Of a stretch of 64,000 nucleotides of DNA, positions 46,719 through 56,048 are shown in pieces. Source of the stretch: Burkholderia paludis (GTDB taxonomy: Bacteria; Pseudomonadota; Gammaproteobacteria; Burkholderiales; Burkholderiaceae); assembly GCF_000732615.1 (NCBI RefSeq), contig NZ_JPGL01000001.1, positions 124,001 to 188,000 on the forward strand, given 5' to 3'. The position numbers were made by a program, and so were the translations under genes. The notes beneath the pieces were generated by a model. It did not search any database and was not told the origin of the DNA. It saw only the letters and a list, made by a program, of their open reading frames with translations. Positions within the stretch are counted from its first letter, which is position 1. Each line of letters opens with the position of its first letter.

Positions 46719-47188
46719 GCGAAGGGTGATTGCAAGATTGGTGAAAATGAATTTACACAATCCCGATCCCGAAAAGAAATAAATTTTCATCGGGATTGTT
46801 GCGCCTCCGCGCGCGCGCGCCGCTGGTCCGACGACCGCACAGCCCCGCCGCGCGGGCCTCCCGCTCGCTACCGCCGTGTTTCGCCGCACGCATCGCCCGC
46901 ATCCGTCCCCGGGAAAACCCCGAGCAAGTTCGTTCGAATGCAAATTCACGTTGACCGGATTCGCATTCGAACATAGGATGTTCGAAAATGATCAGTCGTC
47001 CGATAACATTGCGATTCAATCAAGGCGAAATGTTCGTTTGAACGCCGTTTTTCCGACCAATCCCGGGGAAATGAGCGCGATTCAAGGTATGACATCGTAC
47101 GAATAAAGCAACATTGGCCGTCCCGAACGGATGGCCGTCATGGATCGGGCCGGCGCCATGCGCCGGCCCTGCCCGACAGGAGACAGCA
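46719..47188. promoter_or_regulatory. Divergent regulatory region with two long-spaced inverted repeats
   Basis: IR1 is a perfect 11-bp repeat, ACAATCCCGAT (46757-46767) and ATCGGGATTGT (46789-46799). IR2 is a perfect 10-bp repeat, GTTCGAATGC (46932-46941) and GCATTCGAAC (46963-46972). Both have 21-base spacers, about three helix turns between arm centres. Further TTCGAA-like copies follow IR2 up to about 47045. IR1 lies close to the RpiR start, IR2 toward the MFS gene. No protein gene is supported. Confidence 0.6.
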
Positions 47189-48460
47189 GTGAAGACAGTC
47201 AAGGCGTTGCGCTGGTGGATCATCGTGCTCGTATGTCTCGGCACGATCCTCAACTACCTCGCACGGAATTCCCTCGCGGTGCTCGCGCCCGAGCTGAAGC
47301 AGGTGTTCGCGATCTCGACGCAGCAGTATTCGTACATCGTCGGCGCGTTCCAGATCGGCTACACGATCATGCAGCCCGTCTGCGGCTTCATCGTCGACCT
47401 GATCGGGCTGCGGCTCGGGTTCGCGCTGTTCGCGATGCTGTGGTCGGTGGTCGGCGTCGCACACGGCTTCGCGTCGGGCTGGCTGTCGCTCGGCGTCCTG
47501 CGCGGCTTTCTGGGCCTGTTCGAGGCGGCCGCGATTCCGTCCGGGATGAAGGCCGTCGCCGAATGGTTTCCCGATCGCGAGAAATCCGTCGCGGTCGGCT
47601 ACTTCAACGCCGGCACCTCGCTCGGCGCGGCGATCGCGCCGCCGCTCGTCGTGTTCCTGTCGATGCGCTTCGGCTGGCAGGCCGCGTTCATGGCCACCGG
47701 TGCGCTCGGCTTCGTGTGGGCCGCGCTCTGGTACACGCAATACCGGTCGCCCGCCGACCATCCGCGCATCACGCCGCAGGAACGCGCGCTGATCCGCGAC
47801 GGCCAGGCGACGATGCCGCCCGTGTCGGCGCGCCGCATTCGCGACGTCGTCACCGCGCGGCGCTTCTGGGCCATCGCGCTGCCGCGCTTCTTCGCGGAAC
47901 CCGCGTGGCAGACCTTCAGCTTCTGGATTCCGCTGTATCTCGCGACCGAGCGCCACATGGAGCTCAAGCAGATCGCGATCTTCGCGTGGATGCCGTTTCT
48001 CGCGGCCGACCTCGGCGGCATCGCGGGCGGCTACCTGTCGCCGTATCTGGCGAAGCGCTTCCAGTTGCCGCTCGTGTGGTCGCGGGTCGCCGGCGTCGCG
48101 CTCGGCGCGGTGCTGATGCTCGGGCCCGCGACGATCGGGCTCGTGTCGTCGCCGTACACGGCCATCGCGCTGTTCTGCGTCGGCGGCTTCGCGCACCAGA
48201 TGATCTCCGCGCTCGTCAACACGCTGTCCGCCGACGTGTTCGACCCCGAGGAGGTCGGCACCGCGAGCGGCTTCGCCGGAATGGCCGCGTGGATCGGCGG
48301 GCTCGGTTTCTCGCTGCTGGTCGGCGCGCTCGCCGACAAGATCGGTTACGCACCGCTGTTCGCGTGCCTCGGCCTGTTCGACCTCATCGGCGTCACGCTG
48401 CTCGCCGTGCTGATCCGCGGACAATCGAAGCAGGAACGCCTGCTCGCACGGCATGCCTGA
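47189..48460 (+). CDS. MFS transporter, hexuronate/ACS (ExuT-like) family
   Basis: A 423-aa 12-helix transporter of the anion:cation symporter family: LRWWIIVLVCLGTILNYLARNSL in helix 1, LGLFEAAAIPSGMKAVAEWFPDREKSVAVGYFNAGTSLGAAIAPP in helices 4-5, typical of ExuT/GudP. Such members import sugar acids. GTG 47189 follows AGGAGA and gives a normal N-terminus. Next gene, a GH31 glycosidase, starts 27 bp later, so the pair probably imports and hydrolyses a glycoside. Confidence 0.88.
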   Translation: MKTVKALRWWIIVLVCLGTILNYLARNSLAVLAPELKQVFAISTQQYSYIVGAFQIGYTIMQPVCGFIVDLIGLRLGFALFAMLWSVVGVAHGFASGWLSLGVLRGFLGLFEAAAIPSGMKAVAEWFPDREKSVAVGYFNAGTSLGAAIAPPLVVFLSMRFGWQAAFMATGALGFVWAALWYTQYRSPADHPRITPQERALIRDGQATMPPVSARRIRDVVTARRFWAIALPRFFAEPAWQTFSFWIPLYLATERHMELKQIAIFAWMPFLAADLGGIAGGYLSPYLAKRFQLPLVWSRVAGVALGAVLMLGPATIGLVSSPYTAIALFCVGGFAHQMISALVNTLSADVFDPEEVGTASGFAGMAAWIGGLGFSLLVGALADKIGYAPLFACLGLFDLIGVTLLAVLIRGQSKQERLLARHA

Positions 48461-48487
48461 CCCTCGTCCTCACCAGGAATCGCATTC

Positions 48488-50917
48488 ATGACCTCGCTTC
48501 TTCATCCGCCCGTGTTCCGCGTCGCCGGCCGGCACGCGAACCGCGTGCTGCTCGCGTCCGATGCGGGCGCCACCCTCGAGATCTTCGTCCTCGAAGACGA
48601 CATCGTGCGGGTGCGCGTGCTGCCCGACGCGACGGCGCGCAACCCGCGCACCTGGACGATCGCGCCGGGTCTCGACGACGTGCCGCTCGACGGTCGCCAC
48701 CGCCTCGACCTGGACGGCTTCGCGCTGCCCGCGTACGCATTCTCGGAAGACGACGACGCCCTGTACCTCGAGACCGCGCAGATCCGGCTCGCGGTGCACC
48801 GGCAAGGCGGCCGCTGCACATGGTCGCTGCGCGGCGCGGACGGCGCGTGGCGCATCGCGCTCGCCGACCGCGCGACGCAGGCGTACAACTTCGGCTGGTG
48901 GGACGACCGCGCGTATCACTATGTGGCCCGCGAACGCGGCGACAAGGTGTTCGGCCTCGGCGAACGCGCGGGCGACCTCGACCGCACCGGCGCGCGCTTC
49001 GAGATGCGCAACATCGACGCGATGGGCTACAGCGCGAAGCACACCGACCCGCTGTACAAGCACATCCCGTTCTACATCACGTGGTCGCCCGACGCCTGCC
49101 AGGGGTTCGGGCTGTTCTACGACACGCTGTCCGACTGCACGTTCGACATGGGCCGCGAACTCGACAACTATCACGGCCCGTACCGCTACTTCGTCGCCGA
49201 GCACGGCGACCTCGACTACTACTTCATCGCGTCGCCCGATACGCCGCTCGCGGCCGCGCGGCGCTTCACGTGGCTCACCGGGCGCCCCGCGCGCACGCCG
49301 AAATGGGGGCTCGGCTACTCGGGCTCGACGATGAGCTATACCGATGCGCCGGACGCGCAGCGGCAGATGAACCGCTTCGTCGAGCAGTGCGACGCGCACG
49401 ACGTCCTGTGCGATTCGTTCCACCTGTCGTCGGGCTATACGTCGATCGGCGCGAAGCGCTACGTGTTCAACTGGAACCGCGACAAGTTTCCCGACGCGAA
49501 GGGCTTCGTGAAGCACTACCGCGACCACGGCATCCGCCTGTGCGCGAACATCAAGCCGTGCCTGCTGCGCGACCACCCCGCCTTCGACGACGCGGCGGCA
49601 CGCGGGCTGCTGATCCGCTCGGCATCCGGCGAGCCCGCGTGGGTGCAGTTCTGGGACGAGGTGGGCGCCTACCTCGACTTCACGCAGCCGGACGCATACC
49701 GCTGGTGGCGCGAACAGGTCACGTCGGCGCTGCTCGAATACGGGATCGAGTCGACCTGGAACGACAACAACGAATACGAGATCTGGTCGCCCGACGCGAT
49801 CGCGCACGGCTTCGGCCAGCCGTTCCCCGCGCGCGAGGCGAAGGTGCTGCAGACGATGCTGATGATGCGCGCGTCGCGCGACGCGCAGCGCGCGCATGCG
49901 CCGGCGCGGCGGCCGTTCCTCGTGTCCCGTTCCGGCGGCGCCGGCATGCAGCGTTACGTGCAGACCTGGTCCGGCGACAACTACACGTCGTGGGAAACGC
50001 TGCGCTACAACCTGAAGATGGGGCTCGGGCTCGCGCTGTCCGGCGTATCGAACACCGGGCACGACATCGGCGGGTTCTCCGGCCCCGCGCCTTCGCCCGA
50101 GCTGCTGTTGCGCTGGGTGCAGTTCGGCATCTTCATGCCGCGCTTCAGCATTCACTCGTGGAACGACGACGGCACCGTCAACGAACCGTGGATGTATCCG
50201 GAGATCGCCGCGCAGGTTGCGTCGCTGATCAAGCAGCGCTACCGGCTGCTGCCCTACCTCTATCACCTGCTGTGGCTGTCGACGACCCGCTACGAGCCGG
50301 TGCTGCGGCCGACCTTCGCCGATTTCCCCCGCGACGCGCGCTGCCACGATGCGTGCGACGACATGATGCTCGGCGACGCGCTGCTCGTCGCGCCGGTCGT
50401 CGAGCCCGGCCAGACGGCGCGCGAGGTCTACCTGCCGTCGGGCGCGCGCTGGATGTGCTGCACGAGCGCGCAGTCGTTCGACGGCGGCACGCACGTGACG
50501 CTGCCGGCGCCGCTCGATTCGCCGGTGATGCTGCTGCGCGAGGGCCGCGCACTGCCGCTGAACGTCGCGGCGCAGCATTTCGGCGCCCGCGCCGACACGC
50601 GCGGCTTCCTCGTCGCGCCGCGCCTGGAGGACGGCGTCGCGTACGGCGAATGCGTCGAGGACGACGGCGAAACGGAAGCATGGCGCGACGGCGAATACGG
50701 GCTGTGGCGCATCGAGACCGGACGCGAGGCGTCGGGCGCGCTCGGCGTGTCGGTGCGCTGGGACGGCCGCCCGGGCCGCCCGGCCGACCGTATCGAGATC
50801 CTGCTGCCCGCGTCGCTGCAAGGCCCGCTCGCCGTGCGCGGCGCGCGCGTCGAACAGGATACGCGGGACGGCGCCTGGCGCCGCCTCGTCGTCGCGTTCG
50901 AGCGCCCGACCGCGTAA
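48488..50917 (+). CDS. Glycoside hydrolase family 31 (alpha-glucosidase/xylosidase type)
   Basis: A retaining alpha-glycosidase of 809 aa. The nucleophile Asp is in STWNDNNEYEIW, the acid/base Asp in QTWSGDNYTSWETL, and GVSNTGHDIGGFSG and PRFSIHSW are conserved active-site loops of GH31. N-terminal residues about 1-230 form the galactose-mutarotase-like domain, and the C-terminus has beta-sandwich domains. No signal peptide, so it acts in the cytoplasm on an imported substrate. Exact sugar specificity cannot be told. Confidence 0.92.
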   Translation: MTSLLHPPVFRVAGRHANRVLLASDAGATLEIFVLEDDIVRVRVLPDATARNPRTWTIAPGLDDVPLDGRHRLDLDGFALPAYAFSEDDDALYLETAQIRLAVHRQGGRCTWSLRGADGAWRIALADRATQAYNFGWWDDRAYHYVARERGDKVFGLGERAGDLDRTGARFEMRNIDAMGYSAKHTDPLYKHIPFYITWSPDACQGFGLFYDTLSDCTFDMGRELDNYHGPYRYFVAEHGDLDYYFIASPDTPLAAARRFTWLTGRPARTPKWGLGYSGSTMSYTDAPDAQRQMNRFVEQCDAHDVLCDSFHLSSGYTSIGAKRYVFNWNRDKFPDAKGFVKHYRDHGIRLCANIKPCLLRDHPAFDDAAARGLLIRSASGEPAWVQFWDEVGAYLDFTQPDAYRWWREQVTSALLEYGIESTWNDNNEYEIWSPDAIAHGFGQPFPAREAKVLQTMLMMRASRDAQRAHAPARRPFLVSRSGGAGMQRYVQTWSGDNYTSWETLRYNLKMGLGLALSGVSNTGHDIGGFSGPAPSPELLLRWVQFGIFMPRFSIHSWNDDGTVNEPWMYPEIAAQVASLIKQRYRLLPYLYHLLWLSTTRYEPVLRPTFADFPRDARCHDACDDMMLGDALLVAPVVEPGQTAREVYLPSGARWMCCTSAQSFDGGTHVTLPAPLDSPVMLLREGRALPLNVAAQHFGARADTRGFLVAPRLEDGVAYGECVEDDGETEAWRDGEYGLWRIETGREASGALGVSVRWDGRPGRPADRIEILLPASLQGPLAVRGARVEQDTRDGAWRRLVVAFERPTA

Positions 50918-51018
50918 GCCCGGCGAGGCGGGGCGTTCGCGCGGCCCGCCTCGCACTTCAGAGGAGGCGATTCAGCCTCCCGCCCCGTTGCAAAGATGAA
51001 AAGATCTGGAGATCGACA

Positions 51019-52212
51019 ATGAAAGTGAAAGCCCCCGTCAACCGTTATGTAATCCTGATTTTATCGGCCGCTTCGTTCGGCACGACCGCCGCCCACGCGC
51101 AGAGCAGCGTGACGCTGTACGGCGTCGTCGACGATTCGCTCGCTTACGTGAACAACCAGCAGGGCCATTCGAACATCTACATGCGCGACGGCAACCTGTA
51201 TGCGTCGAAGTTCGGGCTGCGCGGCGACGAGGATCTCGGCGGCGGCACGCATGCGATCTTCGATCTGCAGTCCGGCTTCAACCTGAACAGCGGCGCGCAG
51301 TCCGCCGCCGGCACGATCTTCAATCGCGAAGCCTTCGTCGGCTTGCGCAACGATCGCTACGGCACAATGACCGCCGGCCGCCAGTACACGCCCTACTTCC
51401 TGCTCGTCGGCCCGTACGCGTCGAGCAGCTGGCTGACCGGCGCGACGGGCGCGCATCCGGGCGACATCGACGGCCTCGACACGACGACTCGCGTGAACAA
51501 TTCGGTTACCTATACGTCGCCGACCTTCGCCGGCCTGACCGGGAGCGCGATGTACGCATTCGGCGGCATTGCCGGCGCAACCGGCAAGGGCAACACGTTC
51601 AGCGCCGCGCTGCGCTACGCGAACGGGCCGATCGGCGTCGCGGCCGGCTACCTGCGCATCAACAGCTCGGGCTCGTCGGCCGGCTTCCTGAATCCGGCGA
51701 CCGCCGCGTCGGGCAGCTTCGCGGTGTCCGTGCTGAACCAGGGCTACCTGACCGCGAAAGCCGTCGAGCAGTTCGCGACGGCCGGCAACTACACGCTCGG
51801 CAACCTGACGATGGGCCTCAACTATTCGAACGTGAAATACCTGCCCGGCAACGGCTCCGCATTCACCGACACCGCCGTGTTCAACACTTACGGCGCGCTC
51901 GCCGCGTACCGCTTCACGCCGGCGTTCTCGGTGGCCGGCGCGTTCTCGTATACGCTCGCGTCGAAGGCGAACGGCATCGACAACGCGGCCCGCTACCAGC
52001 AGTATTCGCTGAAGGAGTCCTACAGCCTGTCCAAGCGCACGACGCTTTACGCGTTGCAGGCCTACACCCATTCGAGCGGGCAGACCCTCGGCGCGCAAGG
52101 CGCGGGACAAATCGTCGACGCAGCGCCGATCGTCGGCGATTCGCAGCAGCTCACGCCTTCGACGACACACGGCCAGTTCGTCGGCATGGCCGGGATCGCC
52201 GTCACGTTCTGA
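51019..52212 (+). CDS. Gram-negative porin (OmpC-like, Burkholderia type)
   Basis: A 397-aa trimeric-type porin. Signal peptide MKVKAPVNRYVILILSAASF...AHA is followed by QSSVTLYGVVDDSLAYVNN, the hallmark start of beta-proteobacterial porins, then SKFGLRGDEDLGGGTHAIFDLQSGFN and a C-terminal Phe (GIAVTF). GGAGA precedes ATG. It follows the GH31 gene by 101 bp and probably supplies outer-membrane entry for the same substrate. Confidence 0.94.
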   Translation: MKVKAPVNRYVILILSAASFGTTAAHAQSSVTLYGVVDDSLAYVNNQQGHSNIYMRDGNLYASKFGLRGDEDLGGGTHAIFDLQSGFNLNSGAQSAAGTIFNREAFVGLRNDRYGTMTAGRQYTPYFLLVGPYASSSWLTGATGAHPGDIDGLDTTTRVNNSVTYTSPTFAGLTGSAMYAFGGIAGATGKGNTFSAALRYANGPIGVAAGYLRINSSGSSAGFLNPATAASGSFAVSVLNQGYLTAKAVEQFATAGNYTLGNLTMGLNYSNVKYLPGNGSAFTDTAVFNTYGALAAYRFTPAFSVAGAFSYTLASKANGIDNAARYQQYSLKESYSLSKRTTLYALQAYTHSSGQTLGAQGAGQIVDAAPIVGDSQQLTPSTTHGQFVGMAGIAVTF

Positions 52213-52520
52213 ACCCGCGCGGCGGCGCTTTCGGCGCGCCGCACCCGCCCCGGACGACACGCATTTCACGCATGCCGCGCGCGTCGTCCGGGCTTCCCGC
52301 GCATGGCCGTCGCGCCATCCTCCGCACGCGCTCCGCACGCCAGGCGAGACGTGCGGGTTTTCTCGATCTCCTCAATACCTTACAATTCGTCAGGTTCTTC
52401 CCTGCTGCATGCCCCTTTTTGCAGTCCTGACACCGCGGTACACTCGACGCACGCCGTATCAGGGTCCGACGCGCGACACGCGCGCCGGGCGGCGTCGCGC
52501 CTCGTTGCGCCCACAACTGG
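52213..52520 (+). terminator. Porin 3' region with hairpins
   Basis: A strong inverted repeat at 52249-52292 (CCCGGACGAC / GTCGTCCGGG, extended by CGC/GCG beyond one mismatch) follows a weaker 7-bp hairpin at 52222-52242. Neither has a T-run. The rest up to 52520 precedes the BCCT gene; I see no firm promoter. Confidence 0.45.
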
Positions 52521-54551
52521 ATGCCAGCCATGCCAGATCCCCGCCCCTCGCCCCGCACGACATTCAAGCCGCAGGTCGTCCTGCCCGCGCTCGCGGTCAT
52601 CGGCGCGCTGCTCGTCGTGTGCGCGCTGCGCCCGAGCGAAGCCGGCGCGCTGTTCTCCGCCGGCCAGCAATGGGTCATCGCGCACTTCGACTGGTTCTAC
52701 GTGCTCGCCGTCACCGGCTTCCTCGTGTTTCTCGTGCTGATCGCCGCGAGCGGCTTCGGCAACATCCGGCTCGGCCCCGACGACGCCGAGCCCGAATTCA
52801 GCTTCGTGTCGTGGACGGCCATGCTGTTCGCGGCCGGCATGGGCATCGGCCTCATGTACTTCGGCGTCGGCGAGCCGATGCAGCATTTCCTGAAGCCGCC
52901 GACCGTCGACCCCGGCACGCCCGCCGCCGCCCGCGAGGCGATGCTGATGACCTTCTTCCACTGGGGTTTCCATGCGTGGGCGATCTACGGGCTGATGGGG
53001 CTCGTGCTCGCGTACTTCGGGTTCCGCTACAACCTGCCGCTCACGCTGCGCTCCGGGCTGTATCCGGTGCTGCGCGAGCGCATCAACGGCTGGATCGGCC
53101 ACACGGTCGACGCGTTCGCGCTGGTCGGCACGGTTGCCGGCATCGCGACGACGCTCGGCTACGGCGTGATGCAACTGAGCGCCGGCCTGCATACGGTCGC
53201 CGGCTGGGATACGACCGGCAACGTGTTCCGCATCGGGCTCGTCGCGGTCGTCGTGATCCTCGCGGGCGTGTCTGCCGCCACCGGCCTCGACAAGGGCGTG
53301 CGGCGGCTGTCCGAACTGAACCTGCTGCTCGCGTTCCTGCTGCTCGCCTTCGTGGTCTTCGCCGGCCCGACCGCCTTCCTGCTGCGCGCGCTCGGCGACA
53401 ACATCGGCCAGTACCTGTCGAGCCTCGTCGACCTGTCGTTCCGCACCTACGCCTACGCGCCGCCGCGCGAGGAAGGCTGGTTCGGCGGCTGGACGATCCT
53501 CTACTGGGCGTGGTGGATATCGTGGTCGCCGTTCGTCGGCATGTTCATCGCGCGCATCTCGCGCGGCCGCACGATCCGCGAGTTCGTGATCGGCGTGCTG
53601 CTCGTGCCGACCGCATTCAACCTCGTGTGGATGACCGTGTTCGGCAACAGCGCGATCTGGCTCGATACGCACGGCGCGGCCGGCGCGCTCGCACAAACAG
53701 CCACCAACGTCGACGCGCTGCTGTTCCGCTTCTTCGATTTCCTGCCGCTGCCGCAATTGCTGTCGATCGTCGCGATCGTGCTGATCGCCGTGTTCTTCGT
53801 CACGTCCGCCGATTCGGGCGCGTTCGTGATCGACCAGATCGCGACGCGCGGCAACGCGCACTCGCCCGTGTGGCAACGGCTGTTCTGGGCCGCGCTGCTC
53901 GGCGTGACGGCCGCGGTGCTGCTCGTCGCCGGCGGGCTTGGCGCGTTGCAGGCGATGACGCTGATCGCCGCGCTGCCGGTCGCGATCATCATGCTCGCGC
54001 TCTGCTACGGGCTGTGGCGCGGGCTCGCGGCCGACCGCGCGCACTATTCGCAGGACGTCGCGCCCGCGACGAGTTTCTGGACCGGCCAGCACTGGCGCCA
54101 TCGCCTGACGCACATCCTGCGGCAGACGACCGAGGCCGAGGCGCGCCAGTTCGTCGCCGACACGGTCGAGCCCGCGCTGCGCAAGGTTGCCGACGAACTG
54201 CGCGCGAGCGGCGTCGATGCGAACGTGCAGCGCGACAGCGACGACGCCGTACGGCTCACCGTGCCGACCGCCGAACACCGCGATTTCGTCTACGGCGTGC
54301 GCGTGACGGTGAAGTCCGCCGCCGCATTTCTCGTGCGCGAAGCGGCCGAGCCCGATGCGGCGCGGGCACACGTGTACGGGATCGTCACGTTCTTCGAGGA
54401 CGGGCGGCTCGGCTACGACGTCGAATACCTGCGCGGCGACGAAGTGATCGCCGATGTGCTGCGCCAGTACGAACGCTACGTGTCGCTCGCGGCCGACAAG
54501 CGCACGCATCTGCTGAGCCGCGCGCCGGGGCATGCGACGGAGGCCGAATGA
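52521..54551 (+). CDS. BCCT-family betaine/choline/carnitine transporter
   Basis: Sodium- or proton-coupled uptake of betaine-type osmolytes or choline. The 676 aa include 12 helices with the family signature around EPEFSFVSWTAMLFAAGMGIGLMYFGVGEPMQHF and the tryptophan-rich WTILYWAWWISWSPFVGMFIARISRGRTIREFV. A long cytoplasmic C-terminal tail (about residues 510-676) resembles BetT rather than short CaiT-type transporters. A second ATG at 52530 is nearly equal as start. Substrate is not assignable beyond the family. Confidence 0.92.
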   Translation: MPAMPDPRPSPRTTFKPQVVLPALAVIGALLVVCALRPSEAGALFSAGQQWVIAHFDWFYVLAVTGFLVFLVLIAASGFGNIRLGPDDAEPEFSFVSWTAMLFAAGMGIGLMYFGVGEPMQHFLKPPTVDPGTPAAAREAMLMTFFHWGFHAWAIYGLMGLVLAYFGFRYNLPLTLRSGLYPVLRERINGWIGHTVDAFALVGTVAGIATTLGYGVMQLSAGLHTVAGWDTTGNVFRIGLVAVVVILAGVSAATGLDKGVRRLSELNLLLAFLLLAFVVFAGPTAFLLRALGDNIGQYLSSLVDLSFRTYAYAPPREEGWFGGWTILYWAWWISWSPFVGMFIARISRGRTIREFVIGVLLVPTAFNLVWMTVFGNSAIWLDTHGAAGALAQTATNVDALLFRFFDFLPLPQLLSIVAIVLIAVFFVTSADSGAFVIDQIATRGNAHSPVWQRLFWAALLGVTAAVLLVAGGLGALQAMTLIAALPVAIIMLALCYGLWRGLAADRAHYSQDVAPATSFWTGQHWRHRLTHILRQTTEAEARQFVADTVEPALRKVADELRASGVDANVQRDSDDAVRLTVPTAEHRDFVYGVRVTVKSAAAFLVREAAEPDAARAHVYGIVTFFEDGRLGYDVEYLRGDEVIADVLRQYERYVSLAADKRTHLLSRAPGHATEAE

Positions 54552-54609
54552 GCCTGCGTGCCGCGTCGAGCGGGCCGCGGCGGTCCGCCACGCCCGACGG
54601 GGCCGCGCG

Positions 54610-54921
54610 ATGAACGGGCTCCTGCAAAGCCGGGCCTCCGACGTCATCGCGCTCGGCACGCTCGCCGTGCTCTATCTCGGCGGAGTCGGCATCGCGTTGT
54701 GGCGGATCCGCGCGGCGGCGCCGCGCGGCAAGGCCTACTGGATCGTCTGCGCCGCGCTGCTCGCCGGCGGGGCCGTCGCGATCGGCCTCAACCTGTCGCC
54801 GAAGCCGGGCAGCAACGAAATGCCGTCCGGCTTCGCGTTCGGCACCGAAGCCGTCCTGCTCGGCCTCGTGCTGGTTGCCGCAGGTTGCGCGTGGCTGATG
54901 CTGCGCGCGCGGCAACGCTGA
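54610..54921 (+). CDS. Small membrane protein of unknown function
   Basis: A 103-aa product with three predicted membrane helices (about residues 10-32, 43-60 and 78-97). It lies 58 bp after the BCCT gene on the same strand and might be co-expressed. I recognise no family. A longer in-frame start at 54532 overlaps the transporter end and is less likely. Confidence 0.5.
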   Translation: MNGLLQSRASDVIALGTLAVLYLGGVGIALWRIRAAAPRGKAYWIVCAALLAGGAVAIGLNLSPKPGSNEMPSGFAFGTEAVLLGLVLVAAGCAWLMLRARQR

Positions 54922-55010
54922 CGCCCTACGGCGCGCCGCCCGGCGTCATCCCCCCCGAACGGCAGCGCACGAGCCGCCGGCTCCCCGACCTCCTGCCCGG
55001 TCGCCGCGCG

Positions 55011-55859
55011 TTACACGGAGGGCGCGCGCGCCGTGACGAGCCAGCACGCCGCGTCGAAGCGCGCCTGGCCGCCGTCCACATAGCGCTCGAACGCAGCACG
55101 CACCGTGTCGACCACGCGCCGCCGCGTCGCGTCGTCCGCCTCCAGCAGTGCGAGCCCGACTGGCCCCAGCCGCGCGAAGTAGTCGTTCAGTGCGGGCTCG
55201 GGCAGCGCGCAAGCCAGGTCGACCGGCTCGATCGCGGTGTCGGCCCAGCCGCTGTCCGACAGCACCGACGCGATCCGCTGCCGGTCGCCGAACCCGAACT
55301 GCCCCGGCGCGCCGGGCCGCCGCGCGGGCAGGTTCGGCAGCAACGGTGCGGCGGCCCGCTCGGCAGTCGTCATGAACGGGTTGTCGGCAGCGCTGCGCCA
55401 TGCGATGAACCGCAACTGCGCATTCGGCCGCGCCGCCCGCCGCAGGTTCGCGAAGGCCCGGACCGGATCGTCGAAGAACATCACGCCAAGCCGCGACACG
55501 ATCAGGTCGACGCTCGCGGGCTCGAACGCATGCGTCTGCACGTCCGCGCACACGAAACAGGGGCCCGGGCCGCTGCGTTCGACACGCGCCCGCGCCGCGT
55601 CGATCATCCTGGCCGAGATATCGATACCCGTGCATTGAGCATCCGCGCCGAGCCGGCGCGCGATGGCGAGCGTCACCCCGCCCGTGCCGCAACCGACGTC
55701 GAGCACGCTGCGCGCGGACGACGCGGCCGCCGCATCCGCGAGCAGCCGCTCCAGCGGCTCGAACATCCGGTCGATCGTTGCCTGCGTATCGACCCACGCG
55801 CGCCCCGACGGGCCGTTCCACAGCGCGGATTGTTCATCGTTCGGCCGACTGGTTTCCAT
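55011..55859 (-). CDS. SAM-dependent methyltransferase (class I)
   Basis: A 282-aa enzyme with motif I VLDVGCGTGGVTLAIARRL, motif II-like CTGIDISARMIDAARAR and the following VDLIVSRLGVMFFDDPVRAFANLRRAARP. This arrangement resembles UbiE/methyltransferase 11 and 25 domains. Substrate unknown. GGAAGGAG precedes ATG 55859. Divergent from the metallophosphoesterase gene. Confidence 0.85.
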   Translation of the reverse strand: METSRPNDEQSALWNGPSGRAWVDTQATIDRMFEPLERLLADAAAASSARSVLDVGCGTGGVTLAIARRLGADAQCTGIDISARMIDAARARVERSGPGPCFVCADVQTHAFEPASVDLIVSRLGVMFFDDPVRAFANLRRAARPNAQLRFIAWRSAADNPFMTTAERAAAPLLPNLPARRPGAPGQFGFGDRQRIASVLSDSGWADTAIEPVDLACALPEPALNDYFARLGPVGLALLEADDATRRRVVDTVRAAFERYVDGGQARFDAACWLVTARAPSV

Positions 55860-56048
55860 CGTCGATCTCCTTCCGGTTCGTTGATCATGCACCGCACTGT
55901 GCTACTTCAAGCCGGCTTGAGGTCAAGGCCTCGATTGCGATCCGCCGCCGCGAGGCGCAGCGCGCCGAGATCCAGGCGCACCGTCATTTCATATTTCTTA
56001 CATTCGCGTTGCGTATCGTTGACGACTTTCCTACGGTGCCCCACCCCA

